Source: Pseudomonadota bacterium (GTDB lineage Bacteria; Pseudomonadota; Gammaproteobacteria; Xanthomonadales; Rhodanobacteraceae). Taken from it: a stretch of 64,000 nt of DNA. Within the stretch, counting starts at the first letter, position 1. Each line of letters opens with the position of its first letter. Where the stretch lies: the NCBI GenBank assembly GCA_023430685.1, contig JAEYZH010000024.1, positions 29,926 through 93,925 on the forward strand, read 5' to 3'. A model generated the notes under the pieces. That model saw nothing but the letters and a program-made list of their open reading frames with translations, was not told the origin of the DNA and ran no database searches. The translations under genes were made by a program, and so were the position numbers. Positions 23,946 to 30,981 of the stretch are shown here, piece after piece.

Positions 23946-24358
23946 TGCGGCGCCCGCCCGAGAAGGTCGCGGATGGTGCGGCGCTCAATTTCCCGCTCGC
24001 GCTCCATCGTCTCGACCTGCTCGCGGAGTTCGCGGTTCTCGCGTTCGACGTCGCTTTCGATCCGGCGCAGGCTGCGCGGGTCATAGCCGCGGCGCAGGAG
24101 CCATGCATATAACGGCGCTTCGCAGCCGGTGGCATCCATGAGCGCGTTGAGTGCGTCTTCGTTGAGTCGCGCCTGGCCGAGTTTTGCCTTGCTCAAGACG
24201 GCGCTGTCGGCATCGATCTCGATGGCGATCGACTTGTCCTGCATGCCGCAGTTCTCGGTGCAGTAGCGCACCGCGGCGGCCTCGCTTTTCAGCTTGCGGA
24301 AGTCGGTCTCTGGGATCGCGCGTAGCGGGCGACGAACCCTCAATGGAAGGGCAGTCAC
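23942..24358 (-). CDS. Phage regulator in the cII position, unknown family
   Basis: A 138-residue protein starting at GTG 24358. A helical region with possible helix-turn-helix (LSKAKLGQARLNEDALNALM; ATGCEAPLYAWLLRRGYD) is followed by a coiled coil (ERENRELREQVETMEREREI). It is the first gene after cro and a terminator-like hairpin, which is the place of cII in lambdoid phages. A DNA-binding regulator is likely from this layout. Sequence similarity to CII itself is not seen. Confidence 0.55.
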   Translation of the reverse strand: MTALPLRVRRPLRAIPETDFRKLKSEAAAVRYCTENCGMQDKSIAIEIDADSAVLSKAKLGQARLNEDALNALMDATGCEAPLYAWLLRRGYDPRSLRRIESDVERENRELREQVETMEREREIERRTIRDLLGRAPQ

Positions 24359-24447
24359 AACGGGGTTCCAGAGAATTGACTGTGGTTGAAGGTCGTCTCG
24401 CGGGCAAACTGAAACCCGATGAAGACCAGCACCGACGAAAACAAAGC

Positions 24448-24496
24448 GGTCAGCCCAATGTGCGAGGCTGTCACTCGCACCCTGGGCGGGCTGACC
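24448..24496 (-). terminator. tR1-like nested hairpin between cro and the cII-position gene
   Basis: An outer 9-bp stem GGTCAGCCC/GGGCTGACC encloses a perfect inner stem GTGCGAG/CTCGCAC with loop GCTGTCA. On the minus strand it is followed by GCTTTGTTTTC, a weak T-run. Location just after cro corresponds to lambda tR1, which stops early transcription unless an antiterminator acts. Confidence 0.55.
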
Positions 24497-24595
24497 GTGC
24501 GGAAAAGGTGCGCCCCGCGACGCAGGGGGTACGTCGCGGGGCGCGGGTCGCGCGCAGGGGAACGCGCGATGACGGGTGGGCGGTGGCCGCGCATG

Positions 24596-24838
24596 TCAGG
24601 CCGCCCTCTTCCGGCGCACCTTCGGTGGCTTGGGCTCGCCCCAGATGTCAGGACGGAGTTCTTCGCGCGAGACCGCGCGGCTGCTCTGCTCGTAGAGGCG
24701 CCGGACCAAGCCGCCATCGAGCTTGGGCTGGGTCGAGAGCGCCTTGCGCAGGTAGCCGATCGTGGTGCCGCAACGCTTCGCGTATGCAGCTTGGTCGTCT
24801 GGCGTCAGGGTGGACAGGTAGGCGCGCAGGGTTTCCAT
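24596..24838 (-). CDS. cro: Cro-like regulator (YdaS-type helix-turn-helix)
   Basis: An 80-residue DNA-binding protein divergent from the repressor. It starts METLRAYLSTLTPDDQAAYA and continues KRCGTTIGYLRKAL, the helix-turn-helix of the Cro/YdaS family, with a basic C-terminus. The promoter PR lies just upstream so that transcription would begin at or very near the ATG, giving a leaderless message. As Cro it should bind the operators at 24847-24901 and favour lytic growth. Confidence 0.75.
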   Translation of the reverse strand: METLRAYLSTLTPDDQAAYAKRCGTTIGYLRKALSTQPKLDGGLVRRLYEQSSRAVSREELRPDIWGEPKPPKVRRKRAA

Positions 24839-24844
24839 GCGCGG

Positions 24845-24872
24845 ATATTACCATTCGGTAATGTTCAGTCAA
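24845..24872 (-). promoter_or_regulatory. PR-like sigma70 promoter for cro
   Basis: On the minus strand, TTGACT (complement of 24867-24872) and TAATAT (complement of 24845-24850) are separated by 16 bp. The -10 lies over one arm of the first operator. Transcription should start about 7 bases past the -10, at the cro ATG (24838). The same box arrangement recurs at PL. Confidence 0.75.
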
Positions 24873-24901
24873 TACCTTTTGGTCATGTACCGTCGGGTAA
24901 T
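24847..24901. promoter_or_regulatory. Right operator: three repressor/Cro sites
   Basis: Three 16-bp sites of the form ATTACC-N4-GGTAAT: ATTACCATTCGGTAAT at 24847-24862 (perfect arms), AATACCTTTTGGTCAT at 24871-24886 and TGTACCGTCGGGTAAT at 24886-24901. Centre spacings are 24 and 15 bp. They overlap PR and the region just upstream of the repressor gene, as lambda OR1-3 do. Confidence 0.8.
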
Positions 24902-24914
24902 TGATACTTCACGG

Positions 24915-25412
24915 ATGACTGACCGCGACTCCCCGATCATGGCGGCGCGCCGCAAGCGGCTGCGCGAATGGATCGACGCCCAACATGGCGGCGTGCAGGC
25001 GCAGTTTCAGAAGGCGATCGGCATCAATCAGGGAGAGCTCTCCGGCTTGCTGAACAGCAAGTCGTTCGGGGAGAAGAAGGCGATGGCCATCGAGGTGGCC
25101 GCCGCCATGCCGGATGGTTACCTGACCCGACCCTTGGATCCGGCTGAGCCGGTGTCGCAGTCCGCGAGAATCGACCGCGAGAAGATGGCCGAAGCCATCG
25201 AGGTTGCGATGGCCATGAGGGGTCCGCTGACCGCGCAGAAGGTCGCGGACGCGTACGAACTGTTGGTACGACAGGCGTCGGTGGCCGTGATCAAGCCGAA
25301 AGATCAACCGCCACGCGACCCCAAGGGGCCGAAGAGTCATGGCGTTGTCGAAGGAAGAGGTACAGGAACTGGCGCGCATTCTGGACGCGCGAGCCGGGCA
25401 CGGAAGAAGTGA
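24915..25412 (+). CDS. CI-like phage repressor, short form without peptidase domain
   Basis: A 165-residue protein divergent from cro, starting MTDRDSPIMAARRKRLREWI. The region AQFQKAIGINQGELSGLLNS, then KSFGEKKAMAIEVAAAM, is a helix-turn-helix of the phage repressor type. The C-terminal half is helical and basic and lacks the S24 LexA-like peptidase, so induction cannot occur by standard RecA-stimulated self-cleavage. It most likely binds the five operators listed. An ATG at 24924-type alternatives is less likely because this one matches the expected transcript start. Confidence 0.7.
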   Translation: MTDRDSPIMAARRKRLREWIDAQHGGVQAQFQKAIGINQGELSGLLNSKSFGEKKAMAIEVAAAMPDGYLTRPLDPAEPVSQSARIDREKMAEAIEVAMAMRGPLTAQKVADAYELLVRQASVAVIKPKDQPPRDPKGPKSHGVVEGRGTGTGAHSGRASRARKK

Positions 25413-25812
25413 GCGGCCACGTCTGAGGCTGGTCGTTCCGCCAACATCGAAGCTGCTGGATCCGATCTTCAGGGATGCTCACATCAAGAGGATCGTCCAC
25501 CTGCAGCGCGCATACCGGCTGCAATGGTTGGTCGACCAGGCGACGTTCAACGTCGCCTCACTGTCCTGCCTCGAGGATTGCGACCTGATCCGCCTGGTCA
25601 ACGACATGGAGCGTGCGCGCGAGTGCATCATGGATGGCGTGTCTTTCGAGGATGCGGGTCTTGTACGATCAGCCCTCCGAGGCGCCGGCAGTTCGTCGAT
25701 CGAGGACCTGCGTGACTGCAAGATGGCCGATGAAGTGCGAATGCGCGTCGATGCGCTCTTGCGCAGTGCGCCGAAGCCTTTCGAGCGCGCGCACGACGAG
25801 GCGCCTTTCTAG
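25339..25812 (+). CDS. Unknown protein overlapping the repressor gene, rex-like position
   Basis: A 157-residue mainly helical protein (MALSKEEVQELARILDARAG; RIVHLQRAYRLQWLVDQATF). It starts inside the repressor gene and overlaps it by 74 bases in another frame, so the two are co-transcribed from the maintenance promoter. In lambda this place after cI holds rexA and rexB. No family was recognised and no membrane segment is present. Confidence 0.6.
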   Translation: MALSKEEVQELARILDARAGHGRSERPRLRLVVPPTSKLLDPIFRDAHIKRIVHLQRAYRLQWLVDQATFNVASLSCLEDCDLIRLVNDMERARECIMDGVSFEDAGLVRSALRGAGSSSIEDLRDCKMADEVRMRVDALLRSAPKPFERAHDEAPF

Positions 25813-25830
25813 GCGGCAGAATGGTGGTGC

Positions 25831-26064
25831 ATGCGCGACGACTTGACCCCGGGACAACTCGACGCGCTGCGCCAGCTCGGATGGCGCTCACCAGTGGAGC
25901 GCCGCGCGGCTCGGCGAAGAGTGCTCGCGCGCGAAATCGGCTTGGTGATTGCCGTCGTCGTCGGCTCTACCCTCTTCCTGAAGGCGTGTCAGTGGTCAGG
26001 CGGGCGGCCGTACGTTTCGCGCGGGGACGACAGCTACGAGTGCAACCATCGAGGTTGCGAGTGA
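25831..26064 (+). CDS. Small single-pass membrane protein in the repressor operon
   Basis: A 77-residue protein with a basic N-terminal part (VERRAARRRVLAREI), a transmembrane helix (GLVIAVVVGSTLFLKACQ) and a short Cys-containing tail (YECNHRGCE). It follows the previous gene by 18 bases and is likely expressed in the lysogen. Together with 25339-25812 it mimics the rexA/rexB arrangement in order and in having a membrane partner, but shows no sequence similarity that I can see. Confidence 0.6.
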   Translation: MRDDLTPGQLDALRQLGWRSPVERRAARRRVLAREIGLVIAVVVGSTLFLKACQWSGGRPYVSRGDDSYECNHRGCE

Positions 26065-26065
26065 A

Positions 26066-26596
26066 TCACGCTGCGGCTCTATCGCGCTCGATCAGGATGG
26101 CATCGGCTGCCGCTTCAAGGCCGTAGTTCACGCCGCGCAGGCCTGCGACGACGGTCGCCGCCCAGTCGAAATATTCCCGCTTGCGCTGGGCCGGCCAGTC
26201 CGGCGGTGCGTGCACCAAGTCGCGCAGATTCGCGATCTTGTCGGCGAGCTTTACCAGCTTCGCCTCACGTGAAAGATGCGGCGCATGCTCGACCTGCAGA
26301 TCCTTCCGACGCTGCTTCGGCAACGTCTTGTCGTCGGTGACCTCGAGCACGATCGACGCAACGGCATCGTCGAACTCGGAGCACAGCTCTTCGAAGGTGG
26401 TGTCCGTGTCCTCGATCGTGTCGTGGAGCAGCGCCGCCGCAAGCACAATCGGATCGGAAACGCCGCCCTCTTCCACCAGGATGCGGGCGACCGTTATCGG
26501 ATGGTTGATGTAGGGAGAGGCTGCAGCGTCCTTGCGACGCTGGTCACGGTGCTTGTGGGCGGCGAAGGCCGCTGCACGAAGGACGATGCTGTCCAT
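26066..26596 (-). CDS. Mesh1-like small alarmone hydrolase (HD domain)
   Basis: A 176-residue metal-dependent phosphohydrolase closely resembling human MESH1 (HDDC3) throughout: RRKDAAASPYINHPITVARI, AAALLHDTIEDTDTTFEELC, VTDDKTLPKQRRKDLQVE and KLVKLADKIANLRDL. The expected metal ligands are His32, His58, Asp59 and Asp119, all present. Such enzymes remove the 3'-pyrophosphate of (p)ppGpp; some also act on NADPH or on related nucleotides. It converges on the repressor operon with a 1-base gap. Likely active from its own promoter. Confidence 0.85.
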   Translation of the reverse strand: MDSIVLRAAAFAAHKHRDQRRKDAAASPYINHPITVARILVEEGGVSDPIVLAAALLHDTIEDTDTTFEELCSEFDDAVASIVLEVTDDKTLPKQRRKDLQVEHAPHLSREAKLVKLADKIANLRDLVHAPPDWPAQRKREYFDWAATVVAGLRGVNYGLEAAADAILIERDRAAA

Positions 26597-26753
26597 GCGG
26601 CGAATCGTAGCAGAACTGGTGCACCGCAGTCGCGGCTTATGGGCTTCCCTTGCGGGCGCGGGTGCGCTGACTTGCGGTGCGTGATCAGTGTCGCAGCGAC
26701 GATCCCGTAACGGCAGCGGCATTCGCCGCGCTGCGGCGTAGGAAATCTCCGAC

Positions 26754-26780
26754 AAGAAAAAGCCCCGCTTTGGCGGGGCT
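26754..26780 (-). terminator. Rho-independent terminator for the 26874-27617 gene
   Basis: An 8-bp stem AGCCCCGC/GCGGGGCT with loop TTTG is followed, on the minus strand, by TTTTTCTTG. It lies about 90 bases beyond the stop of the leftward membrane gene and separates it from the alarmone hydrolase, which must then have its own promoter in 26597-26753. Confidence 0.8.
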
Positions 26781-26873
26781 CGATTTCTTCAGTCTAGTTT
26801 AGCGGCCGTCAAATCCGACCAGTCTGTTCGTTGGGGGTGTGTGTCATTTGAGAGCTCCCTTTGGGCGACTCAC

Positions 26874-27617
26874 TTAGCGGCGGAGTCGGTTGCCGAACTT
26901 ATCCTTTTGGACCTGTCCTTTCGGCTTCTTCGCTTCAAGCTCTTGCGCAATCTCTTTGTCGCGCCTTTCTTGCCATGTGGATGCTAAATCTACGAGTTCA
27001 ATGTACGCCTTGGCATTCGCGATCTGGAAATGCGAGATAAGCGGTCCCAGCACCTTCACAGCCCGGAGCACTCTCCCTGCTTGTAGGCAGAAAGCGTATT
27101 CCTCATCAACAAAGCCTGAATGAACGGCTGCGGCTAGCGACTCTAGACAATCCAGGTACGCGCGTGCCGCGTCGCTCCATTTTGTGTTGTCAACAATCTG
27201 GTTGACCAGGTCGGCCGTAATGGCCTCTCCACCTGCATTGAAGTGTGCATCGATCTTGGACTCGTGCGCGACTTCTGCAAAGCGATCATTGGTTGCCCTG
27301 CTAGCGTCGGCGCTGAAATATCGATAGAACGTTTCGACGCGATTGAACTCCAGATCGGCAATCTGCTTTGCTTTCGCCTCTGCATGCTGTCGGCGCGCTA
27401 GCAATACCGAAAGTAGGCCAGACGAAAGGATGAGCAACGACGCTGCCTTATACGCCGCATCGAAATAATCGCGTCCGTTTTGGGTCCCAAGACGCAGCCC
27501 TATCAGGAATAGAACACAAGCAAGACCCACAGTTCCACAGAATGGCAGCCACACGCGCGGGAGCGCGGCTGGCTGCACTTGATGCATTCGACTAGGGCCT
27601 GCATCCGCTTCACTCAT
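26874..27617 (-). CDS. Membrane protein, DUF4760-like, cargo gene
   Basis: A 247-residue protein. Two N-terminal transmembrane helices (WLPFCGTVGLACVLFLIGLR; AYKAASLLILSSGLLSVLLA) precede a cytoplasmic helical domain (ADLEFNRVETFYRYFSADAS; YLDCLESLAAAVHSGFVDEE) of the kind seen in DUF4760 proteins. GC content is lower than in adjacent phage genes. It lies between the repressor operon and the PL promoter, on its own terminator, and may be expressed in the lysogen. A superinfection-exclusion role is conceivable but unproven. Confidence 0.7.
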   Translation of the reverse strand: MSEADAGPSRMHQVQPAALPRVWLPFCGTVGLACVLFLIGLRLGTQNGRDYFDAAYKAASLLILSSGLLSVLLARRQHAEAKAKQIADLEFNRVETFYRYFSADASRATNDRFAEVAHESKIDAHFNAGGEAITADLVNQIVDNTKWSDAARAYLDCLESLAAAVHSGFVDEEYAFCLQAGRVLRAVKVLGPLISHFQIANAKAYIELVDLASTWQERRDKEIAQELEAKKPKGQVQKDKFGNRLRR

Positions 27618-27767
27618 TCAGCCACGCCTCCCCTGTGATTAAGTGTTTCACGGTCCACGGACGCTGTCCAACCGCGTGCCGGAGGCAGCGCGCACGCACG
27701 TATAGCCATCCCGCTAGCAATTCTCGTGCCGCATCGACAGCCCGCCTCAACGCGGGCTCAGCGCTGC

Positions 27768-27807
27768 TTTACCTTTTGGTATTGACATAGCATTACCGTT
27801 TGGTAAT
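27768..27807. promoter_or_regulatory. Left operator: two repressor/Cro sites
   Basis: TTTACCTTTTGGTATT at 27768-27783 and ATTACCGTTTGGTAAT at 27792-27807 (perfect arms) match the three sites at 24847-24901. Their 24-bp centre spacing equals that of the first two right sites. They flank and overlap the PL promoter boxes, so repressor binding would block the rightward early operon. Confidence 0.8.
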
Positions 27808-27809
27808 AT
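27782..27809 (+). promoter_or_regulatory. PL-like sigma70 promoter of the rightward early operon
   Basis: Consensus TTGACA at 27782-27787 and TAATAT at 27804-27809 with a 16-bp spacer. The -10 overlaps the operator at 27792-27807. The first gene starts at 27848, leaving a leader of about 30 bases. Confidence 0.8.
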
Positions 27810-27847
27810 CTCTCCGTGGCCGATCGGGTCGGCCTTGGGAGAGAGTG

Positions 27848-28549
27848 ATGGAAGCACACTGCGTCCAGCCCACCATCCAGCTCGGACGGCGGGTCCACTA
27901 CGAAGCCGGCTACGGCTGCATCGGCGGCGACGGCCTCATCGTCGCGATCCACGGCAACCCCAACCACGCCCCGCCCGTCCGGATCGGAGCGATGCGGGTC
28001 ATCCGCAAGGACGACTGCCGCGTCGACGTGATCCTGTTCGACGGCCGTCGGATGCTCAGCATCCACCAGTGCAGCATCGACGCGCCTGGCATCGGCATCA
28101 AGCTGCTCGATCGGGTCCACGGCCCCGAGCTGATCGAAGTCGCGAAGCGCAACGCCGCGAGGTACGAAGCCGACCGGGTCATCGCCGAGGCGAAGGCCGC
28201 CGAAGACTTCAAGCGGAACGAAGCCTCGCGCGTCATCGAGAACCCGCCGCTCTTCTACTGGAACGGCATCAAGGATGCGAAGGGCCAGAAGCTGCAGCCG
28301 TGCTGGTACAGCGGCGGTCAGCCGGGCGACGAAATCACCATCTACGCCCGCGACTACACGCACTTCAGCCCCACGGTGCGCGCCTGCTTCAGGGTCGAGA
28401 ACAACAGCGACCTCATGACCGATTACTTCGAGCAGGATCGGATCCGGGTCATTCCCGAGCATCCGCTCTACGCGAAGGTCAGGGAAGCGCTCGAAGCGCA
28501 GAACGCGCACCGGGAAAAGATGGGCGCCAAGCGCCGGAGCGCGGCATGA
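27848..28549 (+). CDS. First early-operon protein, unknown (N position)
   Basis: A 233-residue protein from ATG 27848 after GGGAGAGTG. It contains beta-rich N-terminal sequence (RRVHYEAGYGCIGGDGLIVA) and a charged central helix (AARYEADRVIAEAKAAEDFK), ending in a basic C-terminus. It is the first gene after PL, where lambda carries the antiterminator N, but it is larger than N proteins and no arginine-rich N-terminal RNA-binding motif is seen. Function not assigned. Confidence 0.65.
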   Translation: MEAHCVQPTIQLGRRVHYEAGYGCIGGDGLIVAIHGNPNHAPPVRIGAMRVIRKDDCRVDVILFDGRRMLSIHQCSIDAPGIGIKLLDRVHGPELIEVAKRNAARYEADRVIAEAKAAEDFKRNEASRVIENPPLFYWNGIKDAKGQKLQPCWYSGGQPGDEITIYARDYTHFSPTVRACFRVENNSDLMTDYFEQDRIRVIPEHPLYAKVREALEAQNAHREKMGAKRRSAA

Positions 28550-28869
28550 CCGCCCCGGTGGATGTGCTGGCGGTGCGCGCGATCCAGTTCGCCCCGTGCG
28601 ACGGTTTCGGCGACGCCGGCCGATCGGCGACGCTACTGGACGATGCTGGCGAGGTGGTCGGCACGGGCTACGGCGAGACTGACGACGAAGCCGTGATCGA
28701 GGCCCTGACGGACTTCGGCATGAGCTGGGACGACGCCTTCGACTTCGACGCGCGCGCCTTGATCGCCCACGCCCGCCGGCACGACGAGCCGCATGCAGAC
28801 GACGACAGCCGCGCGGAGTTCCCCCGTGGTGAGTTCCCGCCGTGCGCCAACGTCGGGCCGCTGGCATGA
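28546..28869 (+). CDS. Acidic early phage protein, unknown
   Basis: A 107-residue acidic protein starting by ATGA overlap with the previous gene. It has a beta-type N-terminal half (GRSATLLDDAGEVVGTGYGE) and a helical middle (TDDEAVIEALTDFGMSWDDA) followed by a His/Asp-rich tail (RRHDEPHADDD). No motif of known function was recognised. Confidence 0.6.
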   Translation: MTAPVDVLAVRAIQFAPCDGFGDAGRSATLLDDAGEVVGTGYGETDDEAVIEALTDFGMSWDDAFDFDARALIAHARRHDEPHADDDSRAEFPRGEFPPCANVGPLA

Positions 28870-29141
28870 GCGCCTTTCACTTTCATCATCGGTTTGCGAT
28901 CGACGGCCGCGCACTGGTCGCGACCATTTCGGAGGTCAACGGTCGCCTTTTCGTTGACCGCATCGCTCAGGTAGTCAAGCGGCCGCGCGCATATGGCGAA
29001 GTGCAGCGCAAAATCTGGCCGAAAGAGAAGCCGAACGCGATCGCGCGCGCCGCCCTTGAAAACTTGGGCGCGGACGGGCGCGGCTCGATCGAAGATGAAA
29101 AAGCCGCCGCCCTCGCGCGCTGCAAAGGCGGTGCGGCATGA
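28866..29141 (+). CDS. Small early phage protein, unknown
   Basis: A 91-residue basic protein coupled by ATGA overlap on both sides. It opens MSAFHFHHRFAIDGRALVAT, predicted beta, then a helix KEKPNAIARAALENLGA. No recognised domain. Position suggests an early takeover or recombination-accessory role only in general terms. Confidence 0.55.
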   Translation: MSAFHFHHRFAIDGRALVATISEVNGRLFVDRIAQVVKRPRAYGEVQRKIWPKEKPNAIARAALENLGADGRGSIEDEKAAALARCKGGAA

Positions 29142-29488
29142 ACGCCTACGACCGCTGGCTCGTCGGCCCATACGTCGACGCGCCGGAACCGCCCGAGCCT
29201 ACTGACGAGCAGCTGGAACAGGCCGTCGACGATGTCGCCGAGCGCGGCGGCGACGAGCTGCTGATCGCCATGCGCGATGACGGCTTCTACCTCGACAACC
29301 TGCGCGCAGTGATTGTCGCCCGCACGCCGGCGGCGAAAGCCCGTGCATGCGACGCCGTGCGCCAAGCGTTCCAGCTGCTGCACGGCGATCGGATCGACAC
29401 CGAGGCGCAGCGCATCGCTGCAGCCGCAATCCAGCAATCGAAAGACGACGCGGCCGAGTACGCCGCGGAATGCGCGGAGGACTGCTGA
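29138..29488 (+). CDS. Small acidic helical phage protein, unknown
   Basis: A 116-residue acidic protein (PTDEQLEQAVDDVAERGGDE; YLDNLRAVIVARTPAAKARA), mostly helical. It overlaps the upstream gene by 4 bases and the downstream start by 1 base. No family recognised. Acidic small early proteins can be DNA mimics, but the charge pattern here does not argue specifically for that. Confidence 0.55.
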   Translation: MNAYDRWLVGPYVDAPEPPEPTDEQLEQAVDDVAERGGDELLIAMRDDGFYLDNLRAVIVARTPAAKARACDAVRQAFQLLHGDRIDTEAQRIAAAAIQQSKDDAAEYAAECAEDC

Positions 29489-29796
29489 TGAACGCTCACG
29501 TGCACTACCTGCGCCCGGCGGCGGTCGAGCACCACGTTCGCAGGGTGGTCCAGCGCATGGGCGCTGATCCCGACACGACGAAGAAGGCGGTCCAACGCGC
29601 CGCACTCGCGATTCGCACGGGAGACACGGCTCACCGGGCCATTGTGGCCGGCGTCGAAGTTGCCGCGGCCACGATGGCGATCGAGCGCCGCCGCACGCGC
29701 GCACAGAGCGAGCCGCCCTCGATTCTTCGCTGCATCGCAATCTTGGTCGCGACCATCGCGGCGCTCCTGCTGATCGCCGCGGTGACGGGCGGCTGA
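29488..29796 (+). CDS. Small phage protein with C-terminal membrane anchor
   Basis: A 102-residue protein. The first 70 residues are soluble and basic (YLRPAAVEHHVRRVVQRMGA) and the C-terminus is a single hydrophobic helix (CIAILVATIAALLLIAAVTG), predicting a tail-anchored inner-membrane protein. Start and previous stop overlap in TGATG. Role unknown. Confidence 0.6.
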   Translation: MNAHVHYLRPAAVEHHVRRVVQRMGADPDTTKKAVQRAALAIRTGDTAHRAIVAGVEVAAATMAIERRRTRAQSEPPSILRCIAILVATIAALLLIAAVTGG

Positions 29797-29797
29797 C

Positions 29798-30007
29798 ATG
29801 GAACGCATCTCGCGCATGACCGGAACACTCGCCGCATGCCCTGGCTGCGGCGGCCAGCCCAAGCACGTCGAGCGCTTCGGCTATGGCGGAACCCACTGGC
29901 TCGAATGCCCGCCCTGCGGCACCCGCACCCCGAAATTCCAGACGCTCAACGAAGCGGTCGAGGCGTGGGAACGCAGCGAAACCAAGCAACAAGGAGTAGC
30001 CGCATGA
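29798..30007 (+). CDS. Lar-like restriction alleviation zinc-ribbon protein
   Basis: A 69-residue protein with two CxxC knuckles, CPGCGGQPKHVERFG and CPPCGTRTP, followed by NEAVEAWERSE, the pattern of the Lar restriction alleviation family. Lar of Rac prophage increases modification or counters type I restriction. Here it would help the incoming genome, consistent with the two methyltransferases. Small zinc ribbons of this type are common in phages and not all act in restriction. Confidence 0.65.
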   Translation: MERISRMTGTLAACPGCGGQPKHVERFGYGGTHWLECPPCGTRTPKFQTLNEAVEAWERSETKQQGVAA

Positions 30008-30981
30008 ATGCACAAACCATCGAGCGCGAAGTCCCCGGGATGGTCGCCGAGCAGGGCATGGTCAGCATGCTCAACCGCTCGGAGATCGAGCAACAGATCG
30101 CGACCGCACGGCGCTTCCCGCGCTCCATCAAGCGCTTCCGTGACGAGGCGCTGCAGATGGTCACGCTGAGCGAGTCGGTCGCCGAGCAGTGCATCTACGC
30201 GCTGCCGCGTGACGGCAAGACGATCGAGGGTCCGAGCGCGCGCTTCGCCGAAGTCGTCGCTTCGGCATGGGGTAACTGCCGCGCCGGCGCGCGCGTCGTT
30301 GACGACTCGGGCGAGTTCGTCACCGCGCAGGGCGTATTCCACGACCTCGAGCGCAACGTCGCGATCACGTACGAGGTGCAACGCCGCATCACGAACAAGC
30401 ACGGCAAGCGCTACAACGCCGACATGATCGGCGTGACCGCGAACGCGGCGTGCTCGATCGCGCTGCGCAACGCGATCCTGAAAGGCGTCCCGAAGGCGTT
30501 CTGGGACGACATGTACGGCGCCGCGCGGCAGGTCATCATGGGCGACATCCAGACGCTCGCGAATCGCCGCGCATCGACGATCGCGGCCTTCCAGAAGTTC
30601 GGTGTCCTGCCAGAACAAATCATTGCGAAGCTCGATGTCGCCGGCGTCGAGGACATCACGCTCGAACACCTGGTCGTGCTCCGTGGCCTGCTGACCGCGA
30701 TCAAGGAAGGCGACACCACGGTCGAGGAAACCTTCCCCGCGATTGCCGGACCGGCGCGCGGCGAGCTCGCGCCCTACCCGGCCGAGACCTTCAGCACCAA
30801 TCTCCCCAAGTGGAGCGAGGCGATTAAGGCCGGCAAGAAGACGCCGCACGAGATCATCGCGATGGTGTCCAGCAAGGGCACGCTCAGCGAGCAGCAGCGC
30901 CAGGCGATCCAAGCCTGCGCGGAACTGCAGGGCGAAGCCGACACGGACGCTACGGCGCAGGCCGAAGGCGGTGCAGCATGA
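30004..30981 (+). CDS. Putative single-strand annealing/recombination protein
   Basis: A 325-residue protein with conserved blocks IEGPSARFAEVVASAWGNCR, DLERNVAITYEVQRRI and VTANAACSIALRNAILKGVP. This family is found in many phages directly upstream of a YqaJ-type exonuclease, the usual place of a Beta/RecT-like annealing protein. Its mixed alpha/beta core and basic patches would fit. The C-terminus is Glu/Ala-rich. The annealing function is inferred from neighbourhood, since no classic RecT, Erf or Rad52 motif is visible to me. Confidence 0.55.
   Translation: MNAQTIEREVPGMVAEQGMVSMLNRSEIEQQIATARRFPRSIKRFRDEALQMVTLSESVAEQCIYALPRDGKTIEGPSARFAEVVASAWGNCRAGARVVDDSGEFVTAQGVFHDLERNVAITYEVQRRITNKHGKRYNADMIGVTANAACSIALRNAILKGVPKAFWDDMYGAARQVIMGDIQTLANRRASTIAAFQKFGVLPEQIIAKLDVAGVEDITLEHLVVLRGLLTAIKEGDTTVEETFPAIAGPARGELAPYPAETFSTNLPKWSEAIKAGKKTPHEIIAMVSSKGTLSEQQRQAIQACAELQGEADTDATAQAEGGAA

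Noticed and set aside
27835..28545. In-frame upstream extension of the 28546-28869 gene over the first early gene
   Set aside because: The extended product is low-complexity and covers the 27848-28549 gene in another frame; the ATGA overlap start at 28546 is simpler.
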